Source: an uncultured Saprospiraceae bacterium (GTDB taxonomy: Bacteria > Bacteroidota > Bacteroidia > Chitinophagales > Saprospiraceae). Taken from it: 45,008 bases of DNA. The notes beneath the pieces are model-generated. The model was not told the DNA's origin. It saw only the letters and a program-made list of their open reading frames with translations, and did no database searches. The position numbers and the translations under genes were made by a program. Shown here piece after piece: positions 1 through 7,504 of the stretch (position 1 is the stretch's first letter; every line of letters starts with the position of its first letter). The stretch covers positions 1-45,008 of the forward strand of contig CALFBG010000148.1 of NCBI GenBank assembly GCA_937951685.1. The letters are read 5' to 3'.

Positions 1-1
1 C

Positions 2-151
2 CACACCGTAAATAACCACGTTGCTAACATTAGAAAAAAGCTAGATATTCGCGGTCGCGGGGTCGTTCTAAAGTACGCTTTGGCGATTAAACATCGTTTA
101 TTGGAAGTGAATGGAGAGTTGATGGTTTCGAATCACTCTACGGTTTATTAG
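2..151 (+). CDS. LuxR-type HTH transcriptional regulator, C-terminal fragment
   Basis: The reading frame is open from the window edge to a TAG at 149-151 and gives about 49 residues. It begins HTVNNHVANIRKKL, the recognition-helix part of a LuxR/GerE-type helix-turn-helix (typical form S-x-x-T-V-x-x-H-x-x-N-I-x-x-K-L), followed by the usual last helix (YALAIKHRL) and a short tail. The DNA-binding half is therefore visible; the sensor or receiver part lies outside the window, so the input signal is unknown. A hairpin follows the stop by about 14 bases and probably ends the transcript. Family call is firm, role beyond DNA binding is not. Confidence 0.75.
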   Translation, partial: HTVNNHVANIRKKLDIRGRGVVLKYALAIKHRLLEVNGELMVSNHSTVY

Positions 152-165
152 TTGGCAACATTTGT

Positions 166-193
166 CAAAAAGAGGATTTTGTTTCTCTTTTTG
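166..193 (+). terminator. Hairpin terminator after the LuxR fragment
   Basis: CAAAAAGAG at 166-174 pairs perfectly with CTCTTTTTG at 185-193 around a 10-base loop. The 3' arm carries the T-run itself. It lies 14 bases after the regulator's stop codon. Confidence 0.5.
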
Positions 194-296
194 CAGCAAT
201 GCATAAGATAAAGTTAAGGTTTTTTATTTTGTAAATAATTGATAAACAGCTCTTTGTTTTTTGAATCTCGTTGATCGTAACTAAACCATTGTAAGC

Positions 297-364
297 GCCT
301 TAAATTTCAATTAAGGCATAAGTACTAAGACAATTTAATGGCAAATTAATTTGTCTTAGTACTT
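297..364. repeat. Two adjacent perfect hairpins, the second carrying the TTGTCTTAGTACTT motif
   Basis: GCCTTAA at 297-303 pairs with TTAAGGC at 311-317 (7-base loop). Immediately after, AAGTACTAAGACAA at 320-333 is the perfect reverse complement of TTGTCTTAGTACTT at 351-364 (14 bp stem, 17-base loop). The right arm with its left flank (336-364) recurs at 3022-3051 with two mismatches and one inserted base. The rest of the 152-537 gap is AT-rich and shows no gene. Confidence 0.6.
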
Positions 365-537
365 AGACCAAAAAGATTCAAAACTTAGACTTTATTTGTG
401 TTGCATTTCTAAGAAAATATGTTAATTTCACAGTCGAATTTGTGCATAATAGCTGTTTTTCGCTTTATTTAAGCGATGAAAGAATTAAAAAATAACCATT
501 TTAATTTTATTAAAGCGTAGCACTAAAATCAAAAAAT

Positions 538-612
538 GAGACTGTAGCTCAGTTGGTTTAGAGCATTACCTTGACAGGGTAGGGGTCGGGGGTTCGAATC
601 CCTCCAGTCTCA
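538..612 (+). tRNA. tRNA-Val (anticodon GAC)
   Basis: Full cloverleaf: acceptor stem GAGACTG (538-544) with CAGTCTC (605-611); D stem GCTC/GAGC (547-550, 561-564); anticodon stem TTACC (566-570) with GGTAG (578-582), one G-T pair; anticodon loop TTGACAG giving anticodon GAC (573-575), which reads GUC/GUU valine codons; five-base variable loop; T stem GGGGG/CCCTC around TTCGAAT. Discriminator base A612. The CCA end is not encoded, so it must be added by the nucleotidyltransferase. No strong terminator follows directly. Confidence 0.95.
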
Positions 613-1012
613 CATGTATTTCTTCAAATATTGACAATTGTAAAAGTACTTAAAATTGAAGTGCAAAATATTATATCTAAGTTTATAACATTAAGTTTTA
701 CATTTTTCTTGTGAAAACTTTTTGATTTGAAAAAACTTTATTATCTTTAGTTTATCACTTTGAGAAATATAATTATTTCTTAATTCCGCTCTACAAATTT
801 CCATTTCCCGCTCTATCATTTACATGAATTAATGTGCTTTTTTGTAAAAGACATTGGTAGATAAACTATATCTATCAAACTGTTGAATTACATTTCACAA
901 TAAGCTTAAGGCACTGCATACTCAACGCTACACTTTAATAATGAGTAGTGAAAAGTCTTGTAGAACTGTCCTTAGCTCAAAAGAAGAGTATAATATATAG
1001 TTAATATTAACC

Positions 1013-1342
1013 CTCAGGTGCACTTCGGTGTATCTGAGTTGTTTTACCCAAAAAAACAAGCTGTTGACTTTTGCTAAAAAGCATAGCTGAAGAGAAACTT
1101 TAAAAGTAGGCATTACAAAACGTTAAAAAATTGATTTCCTTTTTAATCGTGAAGGCTTTTCTTCACTAGCCAAATTATTGGCTTAAAACTTTTGATACCA
1201 AGAAACTTGCAGCTTTGCGAAGTAATTATTTCTTACCAAGCATAAAGCCAGAAAAGTTTTTACAAGATATTCAACGTGTTTTTCTAATATGGCCTTTTGA
1301 CGGAAATGAACGATGCCCAGTCGTCCTTTCCGTCTTTTTTTT
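1013..1342 (+). ncRNA. Candidate structured non-coding RNA between the two tRNA genes
   Basis: No credible protein frame covers this stretch, but helices follow one another on the plus strand. An 11 bp stem closed by a C(TTCG)G tetraloop lies at 1013-1038, a 7 bp stem TTGTTTT/AAAACAA at 1039-1059, a 6 bp stem AGCCAA/TTGGCT at 1168-1183, and TAAAACTTTT (1184-1193) can pair with AAAAGTTTT from 1252. It ends in the terminator at 1299-1342. UUCG loops are very stable in RNA, and in this orientation the UUCG is on the plus strand. It does not match RNase P, tmRNA or SRP RNA signatures that I know. The 5' end is not defined because I found no convincing promoter; the helices could also belong to a long tRNA-Val trailer. 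Confidence 0.3.
1299..1342 (+). terminator. Strong intrinsic terminator without an annotated gene upstream
   Basis: GACGGAAA (1299-1306) pairs with TTTCCGTC (1327-1334); a second helix ACGA/TCGT (1310-1313, 1321-1324) continues inside, with a TGCCCAG loop. Eight T follow at 1335-1342. On the plus strand nothing coding lies upstream as far as tRNA-Val, so some plus-strand RNA must end here. Confidence 0.75.
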
Positions 1343-1390
1343 GCCTTTTACAGATCATTTTTAGCAAAAAGTTAGGCATTATCATGGCAG

Positions 1391-1510
1391 CTAAACTTTT
1401 TTTGAAAGGGCTCTAGGTATTACAATGCTGGATTCTCCTTCCAATTGAGCTACACCCAGCATAAAAAATAGCAATAAAAACAGAATTTTTTGTACGAAAC
1501 GGCGGATCAT
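1391..1510 (-). CDS. Possible 39-residue secreted peptide (or remnant of a signal peptide gene)
   Basis: A minus-strand frame from ATG at 1510 to TAG at 1391-1393 encodes 39 residues beginning MIRRFVQKILFLLLFFMLGV. The layout is that of a classical signal peptide: basic N-terminus, a run of L and F, then an A-Q-L-E junction, followed by about 17 polar residues. It is too short to identify. It may be a real small exported peptide, the leftover 5' end of a decayed gene, or chance. No promoter or ribosome site settles the matter; Bacteroidota often lack Shine-Dalgarno sites, so their absence says little. Confidence 0.3.
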   Translation of the reverse strand: MIRRFVQKILFLLLFFMLGVAQLEGESSIVIPRALSKKV

Positions 1511-1667
1511 AAAGTCTTTAATCAAGGCTTTTGCTGTAAAGTTTAGGATCGTTTTTAAGCGACGTCCTTAAATAAACTAAAAAGCTTTTCCGAAACTGTC
1601 GTTAATCTCAGGAAAAATTATTTAATTTGCAGTCTTAAGTAGTAAGGCAAATAAAATCACTTATAAC

Positions 1668-1699
1668 TTGCATTGATACTTATTTGAAAAAGATATTTG
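1668..1699 (+). promoter_or_regulatory. Candidate promoter of tRNA-Pro
   Basis: GATATTTG at 1692-1699 matches the Bacteroidota -7 element TAnnTTTG with one mismatch, and a TTG (-33 element) lies 21 bases upstream at 1668-1670. Transcription would begin about 1705, roughly 30 bases before the tRNA. The match is short, so this is tentative. Confidence 0.3.
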
Positions 1700-1733
1700 T
1701 TTCGACATTGATGTTGTTTCAAAAATACGCATA

Positions 1734-1808
1734 CGGGATGTAGCTCAGCTCGGTTAGAGTGCTGGTCTGGGGGACCAGAGGTCGAAGGTTCGAATCCTTT
1801 CATCCCGA
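1734..1808 (+). tRNA. tRNA-Pro (anticodon GGG)
   Basis: Acceptor stem CGGGATG (1734-1740) pairs with CATCCCG (1801-1807). The leading C is the usual first base of bacterial proline tRNA. D stem GCTC/GAGT (1743-1746, 1757-1760), anticodon stem CTGGT/ACCAG (1762-1766, 1774-1778), loop CTGGGGG with anticodon GGG (1769-1771), and T stem GAAGG/CCTTT around TTCGAAT. Discriminator A1808, CCA not encoded. An intrinsic terminator begins six bases later, so this is a single-gene transcript. Confidence 0.95.
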
Positions 1809-1813
1809 CAAAT

Positions 1814-1845
1814 AAAAAGTCAGTTGTTTACAACTGACTTTTTTT
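1814..1845 (+). terminator. Intrinsic terminator of tRNA-Pro
   Basis: AGTCAGTTG (1818-1826) pairs with CAACTGACT (1831-1839) around TTTA, extended by an A-run/T-run, with T1839-T1845 as the U-tract. Because the stem is flanked by A's and T's it may also work for the minus-strand gene that ends at 1884 and faces it. Confidence 0.85.
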
Positions 1846-1883
1846 ATGCTCTAAACTTCCTTAAATGCACAGCAGCTTAAATC

Positions 1884-2768
1884 CTACTCAAAATCGTACT
1901 GAATCTGCAAGTGTAAAATAAATTGTACTGGTGGTTCAAGCGTTCCTCGGTTAATTACCTTGTCAAATCCTACGGGATCAACTTTACTGAAATAGAAAGT
2001 CTCCATTTTTCTAGCCGTTTTGACGGGCAGTCGATTCTTGTTCAGAGAAGTTGCCGTCCAATTGGAAGTTGAAAATGCTTGGTATTTTCGGTAAGCATCC
2101 TTTGGATAAACGATATTCATTTGTTCACTGTGTAAAAAGGGATGTTTGCGCGCCGTATAATTCATGAGTTTAAGGTATCGATCCCTTTTTTTCTCAATGG
2201 TTTTGATAGCCGCTTCAAAAAGTTGATCGTAGATCTTTTCAACATCTTCGACTACGTAGTCTACTTTTACCAAATCATAAATGCCTTCGTCAGCCGCTTT
2301 GATCAAAATCTCTTCTAATTGCTCGGGGCGCTCGTAACGGATGTGAATATTTTTTTTAATTTCAAATCCCATCACTTTCTCTTCGATGTAGTTCCCCTCC
2401 GAAAAATGTTCGTAAATCCGGTTTTGGGTCGTCGCATCTATATAAATATTACTAGCTGGAATTCCGATCGCTTTTAACTTACTATTAAAATTATTGATTC
2501 GGCGATTCAATTTTTGATAAGCCTTCGGAGGAGTGATTGCTTCTTCGGAAGCACCGATAATGGCAATGTAATAATCAGCGGGAACGTTCATCAGTACATT
2601 TCCAGATACCAGAATCCCCGTGTTGCCCACCAGCTTCGTCTGATTGGCATTTAGGTCTAGGCGATATTGGTTGTTTTGATTGGAATAAACGGCATTTCCG
2701 CTCACTTGACCAAAAGTGATTTGGCAAATTAATAAGATAACTAGGGTAAATAGATTTTTCTTTTGCAT
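1884..2768 (-). CDS. Secreted SIMPL (DUF541)-domain protein
   Basis: The 294-residue product begins with a signal peptide (cleavage probable after about residue 20, at ITFGQ). The region around residues 48-160 has the pattern of SIMPL proteins: a small-residue strand with A-I-I-G-A-S-E-E, a helix in which paired residues recur (LNRRINNFNSKLKAIGIPAS), then I-Y-I-D and a Y-E segment, with a basic strand further on. SIMPL members form periplasmic or outer-membrane-associated assemblies linked to stress tolerance, but the biochemical role is generally unknown. The gene stands alone, facing tRNA-Pro at its 3' end and divergent from the RDD gene at its 5' end. The final 100 residues, rich in Y, K and R, match no domain I know. 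Confidence 0.65.
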   Translation of the reverse strand: MQKKNLFTLVILLICQITFGQVSGNAVYSNQNNQYRLDLNANQTKLVGNTGILVSGNVLMNVPADYYIAIIGASEEAITPPKAYQKLNRRINNFNSKLKAIGIPASNIYIDATTQNRIYEHFSEGNYIEEKVMGFEIKKNIHIRYERPEQLEEILIKAADEGIYDLVKVDYVVEDVEKIYDQLFEAAIKTIEKKRDRYLKLMNYTARKHPFLHSEQMNIVYPKDAYRKYQAFSTSNWTATSLNKNRLPVKTARKMETFYFSKVDPVGFDKVINRGTLEPPVQFILHLQIQYDFE

Positions 2769-3021
2769 TATTTTTTTTCTATAAAACTAGCTGGTTTGAT
2801 CGCACTATGCCTTAAAAATGCTTGCAAAAGCTTGGTAAAACGAGTTACAATCGTTTTACAAGGACTTGATTCCTTAAAATTGGTGGAGAAAGATGATCTA
2901 ATAGATGATTCAAGGACAGTTAGTTATTGAAGTACCAATACAACTTATTTTACTTATTAACTTGCTTCCTCTTTTGAACCGTCTTTTCGTTACTCAATAC
3001 TGATCAAAATCTAACACCATG

Positions 3022-3157
3022 TAGTGGAAAATTAATTTTGTCTTAGTACTTGAGTTGTTCTATTTTGTCACAATTTCATAGCGTGCATACGAAGATGAGA
3101 TCAAAAGATACGATCAGTAAACTATTATTTGATTTGTCTTGGTACTTAAGTACTAAG
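3022..3157. repeat. Repeat pair carrying TTGTCTT(A/G)GTACTT in the divergent intergenic region
   Basis: TTGTCTTAGTACTT occurs at 3038-3051 and, with one change, at 3134-3147, where it is fused to its own reverse complement so that 3138-3157 forms a 20 bp near-perfect palindrome. The copy at 3022-3051 matches 336-364 well beyond the core. The 434-base gap (2769-3202) separates the divergent SIMPL and RDD genes and holds no gene. The motif may be a shared operator or promoter element, or the end of a small mobile repeat. Confidence 0.5.
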
Positions 3158-3202
3158 TATTTACATTAGCAGTGAACTAAAAAAACGGCGAAAACTCATT
3201 TT

Positions 3203-3688
3203 ATGGATTATAATGTTTTAGATCAAGAAAAACCAGAAAACCTCAAGTTGGTTCCCGCGTCCAAAGTAAAGCGATTCTTTAACTTGATTCTTGATCAATT
3301 AGCGATTAGCTTTTTCTATCTTTTAATGGTAAATAGCCTAGGGATGTTTAGTGCCGTGGATTTAACTAAGCTTGACCAAGATCCGTTGTCACTCGATTTG
3401 ATGACGAATCTTACCTCTATTCTTACTACGGCGATTTTATATTGTCTTATGGAAGGTTTGCTAGAAGGCAAAACGATCGGTAAATACCTCACGCGTACGC
3501 GCACCGTTAATTTGGATGGCAGTGTTCCAGAATTAGAAACCATTCTCAAGCGTTCTTTTCTACGTATTATTCCTTTCGAACCCGTTTCTTTTTTGGGCGA
3601 TCATCCGGGTGGCTGGCACGATCGCTGGAGTGATACAATGGTGATCGACGAAGATTTATCCGATCCAGCGCCTTCAGGATACGTGTAG
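3203..3688 (+). CDS. RDD-family integral membrane protein
   Basis: The 161-residue product has two hydrophobic helices (about residues 25-50 and 67-86) and RDD-family landmarks: R24 and D31 in the first helix region (VKRFFNLILDQ), a G-K-T-I-G-K-Y motif after the second helix, and a C-terminal W-H-D-R-W-S-D-T sequence that supplies the classical basic-aspartate pattern. RDD proteins are small membrane proteins; some are implicated in ion transport, most are uncharacterised. The gene is 207 bases upstream of the patatin gene on the same strand, so the two could be co-transcribed, although no coupling is visible. Only two clear helices are seen where three are usual; the third may be the amphipathic segment near residues 115-132. 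Confidence 0.85.
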   Translation: MDYNVLDQEKPENLKLVPASKVKRFFNLILDQLAISFFYLLMVNSLGMFSAVDLTKLDQDPLSLDLMTNLTSILTTAILYCLMEGLLEGKTIGKYLTRTRTVNLDGSVPELETILKRSFLRIIPFEPVSFLGDHPGGWHDRWSDTMVIDEDLSDPAPSGYV

Positions 3689-3895
3689 AAAGCATTTCTC
3701 TTGGTTGTTCAATTTTTTAGCGGTGGGGACTCTTTTTAGAAAAATGTAGATGATAAGGTCTGGTCTAAAACAAGCTTTTATTCCTCATATATTAATTAGG
3801 CATCAAGCATTTGCGCTTGATTTGTAGGCTAGTTATTGTAATTTTGCTATCTTAGAATCAGTAAAGATATACCAACTCCAAAATTCTACAGCAAA

Positions 3896-6841
3896 ATGGA
3901 AGACCCCGAAGACAAGATTAAGCATGCGGATAAGCACAAATCTTATACACGTGATATCTACCAAGTCATTGATAGTGAAAAAGAATATCTCCGGATTCGT
4001 CGACAAACACTCAATGAGCGAGTAGATGAAAATAAGCGTAAACTTCCCGACGAGATCAATCAAGATAATACTTGGGGATTATGTATCTCCGGTGGTGGAA
4101 TCCGTTCGGCGACCCTAGGCTTGGGAATGATGCAGGCACTCATGAAAAACAACCTTTTTCGACTTTTCGATTATATGAGTACTGTTTCTGGAGGTGGATA
4201 CATTGGTTCTTGCTTGAGTTCTATGCTCAGTAATGAGTACCAAGAAGTGAATAAGTTTGAAAAAACGAATCCCAATGCAAAAGAAGTAACGGACGCCATT
4301 ACCGCTAAGGAGCGAGCAGAAGGGATTCGGATGGTACGGTATGATAAATTTAAACCTGAAAAATTAGGGGTGGATGCGGACGATTCTCCCTTTGTTGGTC
4401 ATCGAGGATTAGCGGGAAAAGAATATACGCGTTCTAAGTATTCTGCTTTCGAAAAATTAAGTCTTAACGTTCGAGATCAATTACATCATTTTCGGCGCAA
4501 TGGAGAATACCTCACGCCGGATAAAGGCTTGTTTAGTTGGGACGTCATGCGTTTAGTAGGAACACTATTCGCTGGGGTTTGGCACCATTTCCTTTTATTT
4601 TTTCTCTTTCTAATTATTGTAATTTCTGGTTATTATTTAATCTTCCAATTTATTTCTGGCGGCGAATATCCTTCGGTAATTTTTAATGGTAATAGTGACC
4701 AATATCCGATAACGGCAATTGTTACCTACTGGATTGAGGAGGTAATGAAAAAGCCTGTGACCGAAATATTTAAAACACTGAGTTATTATATTGTCTTGCC
4801 AATTGGTTTAATTATCATCGGTTTTATTTTTGAAGTTTGGATGGTTTACAAAGTAGAAGATCAAGTCAAAGTGATCAAAAATGATTTGGAACGAGAAAAG
4901 GCGGGAGAAAAGACGGAGGCGGATGAAGATATTCAACGCTTTGCAGGGTCAGATTTAGAACGCCATTTTTCTTCGCCGATGATTGGTAAACTATTTTTGC
5001 CCGGTCTGTTTTTGGCACCGACGATTTCTATTATTCTTGCGTTGATTTTCCAAATTTTTGACATTTGGAACTTTAGCTCTCGGGACGGATATTGGTTACT
5101 GTTTGTGTTACCATTTACCCTAAATTTAGGAATGGTACTCGGAGCTTTATTTGCAATTCCCGTTCGAGATCGGAGATGGAAGTTCGGTTATGGAAGAATT
5201 TTCCGTTCTTTTTATAGTGGCATTCAGGGAGCTTCTTTCTATGGACTTTTAATTTCCATTTTAATCCCAATCGGTATTCTTACCTTATTTTCCACTTTTT
5301 TTGATCGCCGTTTGATCATTGCGCTCATTACCGTCGGAGTTAATTATAAAATTGCCAGTTACTTTATTGGGAAGTCGGGAATGATGAATAAAATCGCGAA
5401 GGTACTACTCAAGCCGCTGTTGTATTTATCTATTCTTCTTTTCGTAGCAATGAGTTTTTCTGCAATTTTTTCACTCATGATGGAATTAGAACTCACCGTT
5501 CCTGCATCCGCGCGCGGCGTTTTTCTTGGCGAAGCGTACGTCAATCTTTACGCCTTATACATCCTTTTAACAGCGGCGATTTGTTTTATCATGTTGGGCT
5601 ATTTATCGAATTCGAATAAATTATCCATGCACTACTTTTATCGCTACCGACTAACCGAAGCTTTTTTGAAAACGGATGCGATGATTGAACGACCGATGTC
5701 TGATGGACACCGTCAGCAAGGCACACCTTTAGTCAATGTTCGGAATCATGATAATCTTCGGTTATACCAAACAGGAGACATTGGGGAAGGCAAAAACGTA
5801 AAGCACATTGCGCCGTATCACATTATTATTGGCGCCATTAATTTATCCGGTTCTAATGATCTGATGCGTCGTCGGATGAAATCAGAACATTTTCTTTTTA
5901 CCAGAAATTATATTGGTTCTAAAAGTACAGGATACGTCAAGTCTAAAGAATTTGCTAAAGGGGAAGTCAAACTGGCGACGGCAATGACGATCTCGGGAGC
6001 GGCTGTTTCCTCTCAAATGGGAGGAATGACCTTCGCTGCCCAAGCTTTTTTTATGACTTTATTTAATTTGCGAACGGGATATTGGCTGGATAATCCGTGG
6101 TTTTATAGTGAAGAAAACGCACCACGTCATCCCTCAAAAGTACATCGTTTATTTTTGCGGATGGGGGAGTGGATTCACAAAGATTGGACGTTCTGGCCGT
6201 ATTATCTTTTTCAGGAATTAATGGGGAAAGTTTCGGCGCGTGAGCGAAGAGTCAACGTTTCGGATGGTGGTTTTACGGGGGATAATCTAGGCTTAATTCC
6301 ATTGTTGCAGAGAAGGTGCAATCGAATCGTTGTCTGTGATTTTGAAGAAGATGGTGGGTATCAATTTGGTTCACTCAATCATGCCATTCGCATGGCTAAC
6401 GTAGAATTAGATGTACAAATCGAAATTAACCTTGATCCATTATTACCCAAAATAGTGGAAGGTCAAAATTATTCGCTCAGCGAAAAAAGCGTCGTTTTAG
6501 GGAGGATTTCTTATCCTAAAACAGAACGGTATGCCGCTACCGAAGGCTTGCTCATTTATCTAAAGTCTTCTGTAAGTAAAAGAAATGTAGAGGAAGCCAT
6601 CAAAGAAGAAAATTTTGAAGATATACCAGTAAGTGCCCTTAATTTCTTAAAAGCACACCCTGATTTCCCACACCAATCTACTGCCGATCAATTTTTTGAT
6701 ATTGCTCAATTCGAAGCACACCGCACAATGGGCAAACACATTGGAATGGAAGCAGCTCATTACATTAAAAAAGCCTGGAAAGATAATTCTTTAGAAATGA
6801 AAATAGACGTTCCCAAAAACGATCCTGACGTAAAAAATTAA
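3896..6841 (+). CDS. Patatin-like phospholipase with a large multi-helix membrane insertion
   Basis: The 981-residue product opens with a patatin-type half: oxyanion motif GGGIRS (residues 66-71) and nucleophile motif STVSGGGY with Ser98. The partner motif SDGGFTGDNLG, with catalytic Asp near residue 790, is almost 690 residues further on. Between them lie about eight hydrophobic stretches (near residues 225-250, 297-318, 365-391, 400-423, 446-468, 474-494, 507-530 and 549-571). Patatins are Ser-Asp lipid acyl hydrolases, so a membrane-embedded lipase is likely. The first residue of the G-x-S-x-G box is Thr instead of Gly, a variant I recall in this branch. The start at 3896 is the first ATG before the conserved region. 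No signal peptide is present, so the catalytic halves probably sit in the cytoplasm on one face of the inner membrane. Substrate unknown. Confidence 0.85.
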   Translation: MEDPEDKIKHADKHKSYTRDIYQVIDSEKEYLRIRRQTLNERVDENKRKLPDEINQDNTWGLCISGGGIRSATLGLGMMQALMKNNLFRLFDYMSTVSGGGYIGSCLSSMLSNEYQEVNKFEKTNPNAKEVTDAITAKERAEGIRMVRYDKFKPEKLGVDADDSPFVGHRGLAGKEYTRSKYSAFEKLSLNVRDQLHHFRRNGEYLTPDKGLFSWDVMRLVGTLFAGVWHHFLLFFLFLIIVISGYYLIFQFISGGEYPSVIFNGNSDQYPITAIVTYWIEEVMKKPVTEIFKTLSYYIVLPIGLIIIGFIFEVWMVYKVEDQVKVIKNDLEREKAGEKTEADEDIQRFAGSDLERHFSSPMIGKLFLPGLFLAPTISIILALIFQIFDIWNFSSRDGYWLLFVLPFTLNLGMVLGALFAIPVRDRRWKFGYGRIFRSFYSGIQGASFYGLLISILIPIGILTLFSTFFDRRLIIALITVGVNYKIASYFIGKSGMMNKIAKVLLKPLLYLSILLFVAMSFSAIFSLMMELELTVPASARGVFLGEAYVNLYALYILLTAAICFIMLGYLSNSNKLSMHYFYRYRLTEAFLKTDAMIERPMSDGHRQQGTPLVNVRNHDNLRLYQTGDIGEGKNVKHIAPYHIIIGAINLSGSNDLMRRRMKSEHFLFTRNYIGSKSTGYVKSKEFAKGEVKLATAMTISGAAVSSQMGGMTFAAQAFFMTLFNLRTGYWLDNPWFYSEENAPRHPSKVHRLFLRMGEWIHKDWTFWPYYLFQELMGKVSARERRVNVSDGGFTGDNLGLIPLLQRRCNRIVVCDFEEDGGYQFGSLNHAIRMANVELDVQIEINLDPLLPKIVEGQNYSLSEKSVVLGRISYPKTERYAATEGLLIYLKSSVSKRNVEEAIKEENFEDIPVSALNFLKAHPDFPHQSTADQFFDIAQFEAHRTMGKHIGMEAAHYIKKAWKDNSLEMKIDVPKNDPDVKN

Positions 6842-7079
6842 TTTGCATTGGGAAGTGCTTTGGACAAAAGCAACTCATAGATTAAAGTTTACAAAGGATA
6901 TTGTTCATCGTTGTTATTGAAGGTATCGCACTGCTAACGCTTAGTAAAGAATTGGACTTTCTATTCCGAAGTAGTACAAAAAATCCTTTATATCAGGGAC
7001 TCAAATTTTGTAGACTACCCTTGAATATATTACTTGAATATATTATTCTTTACCTCTATAAGAATTATTTTTTGATAAA

Positions 7080-7148
7080 ATCCCAGCGGGATGAAACCTT
7101 CGTGAAAAATAGGAACCCAGTGCCATTAAAGTGTCGTAGGTACGAAAT
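7080..7148 (+). repeat. Dispersed-repeat-like sequence with two mini-hairpins
   Basis: ATCCC-AGC-GGGAT (7080-7092) followed by GAAAC, and CGTAGGTACG (7135-7144) followed by AAAT, resemble short repeats I recall seeing many times per genome in Bacteroidota, usually between genes. Only one copy is present here, so the repeat nature rests on memory and not on this window. An open frame running through it has no other support. The rest of 6842-7310 shows no gene. Confidence 0.3.
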
Positions 7149-7310
7149 CATTCTCTTGCTGACTTAGTATTTTATTACCATTCTTCGCAGCTTGCAGGTG
7201 CCATGTTTTACCTTAAGATTACTCCCACTGTTTACTTTTTTAAAATAAAAGGTGCTCACCAAGCAGCATTTTTAACACTTGATGTATCTATCTTATATCA
7301 TCCTTAGCGC

Positions 7311-7461
7311 ATGTTTAAACTTTCATGGTTGAGCGAAAGGGAGAAAATTTAATGCTGAATGAGGCGAAAACCACAGGCGATGCCGTAGCATCGGCGAGGA
7401 TTTTTAACGAAATGCAGGATTAAATTTACCGCCTGAAGTCAATTGATGGAAATTTAAACAT
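7311..7461. mobile_element. MITE-like palindromic element, about 151 bp
   Basis: The ends are inverted repeats: 7311-7332 begins ATGTTTAAACTTTCAT and the reverse complement of 7439-7461 begins ATGTTTAAATTTCCAT. Nested inside, AAATTTAATGCTG (7345-7357) mirrors CAGGATTAAATTT (7415-7427) with one mismatch, and the centre is a perfect 6 bp hairpin CGATGC-CGTA-GCATCG (7378-7393). The whole sequence can fold into one long imperfect hairpin. There is no coding capacity, so if mobile it would depend on a transposase elsewhere. No clear target-site duplication is visible. It ends 43 bases before the ATG of the giant PKD protein. Confidence 0.55.
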
Positions 7462-7504
7462 ATTCTTGAATCCTTGAAGATTTACTAATACCTCAACTTT
7501 TCTT

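Noticed and set aside
928-1113. 61-codon open frame on the minus strand
   Set aside because: It lies across strong hairpins between tRNA genes and its sequence has no recognisable features; the RNA structures explain the region better.
6901-7167. 88-codon frame on the plus strand starting with TTG
   Set aside because: It reads through the dispersed-repeat-like sequence and has no alignment to any family I know; most likely not a gene.
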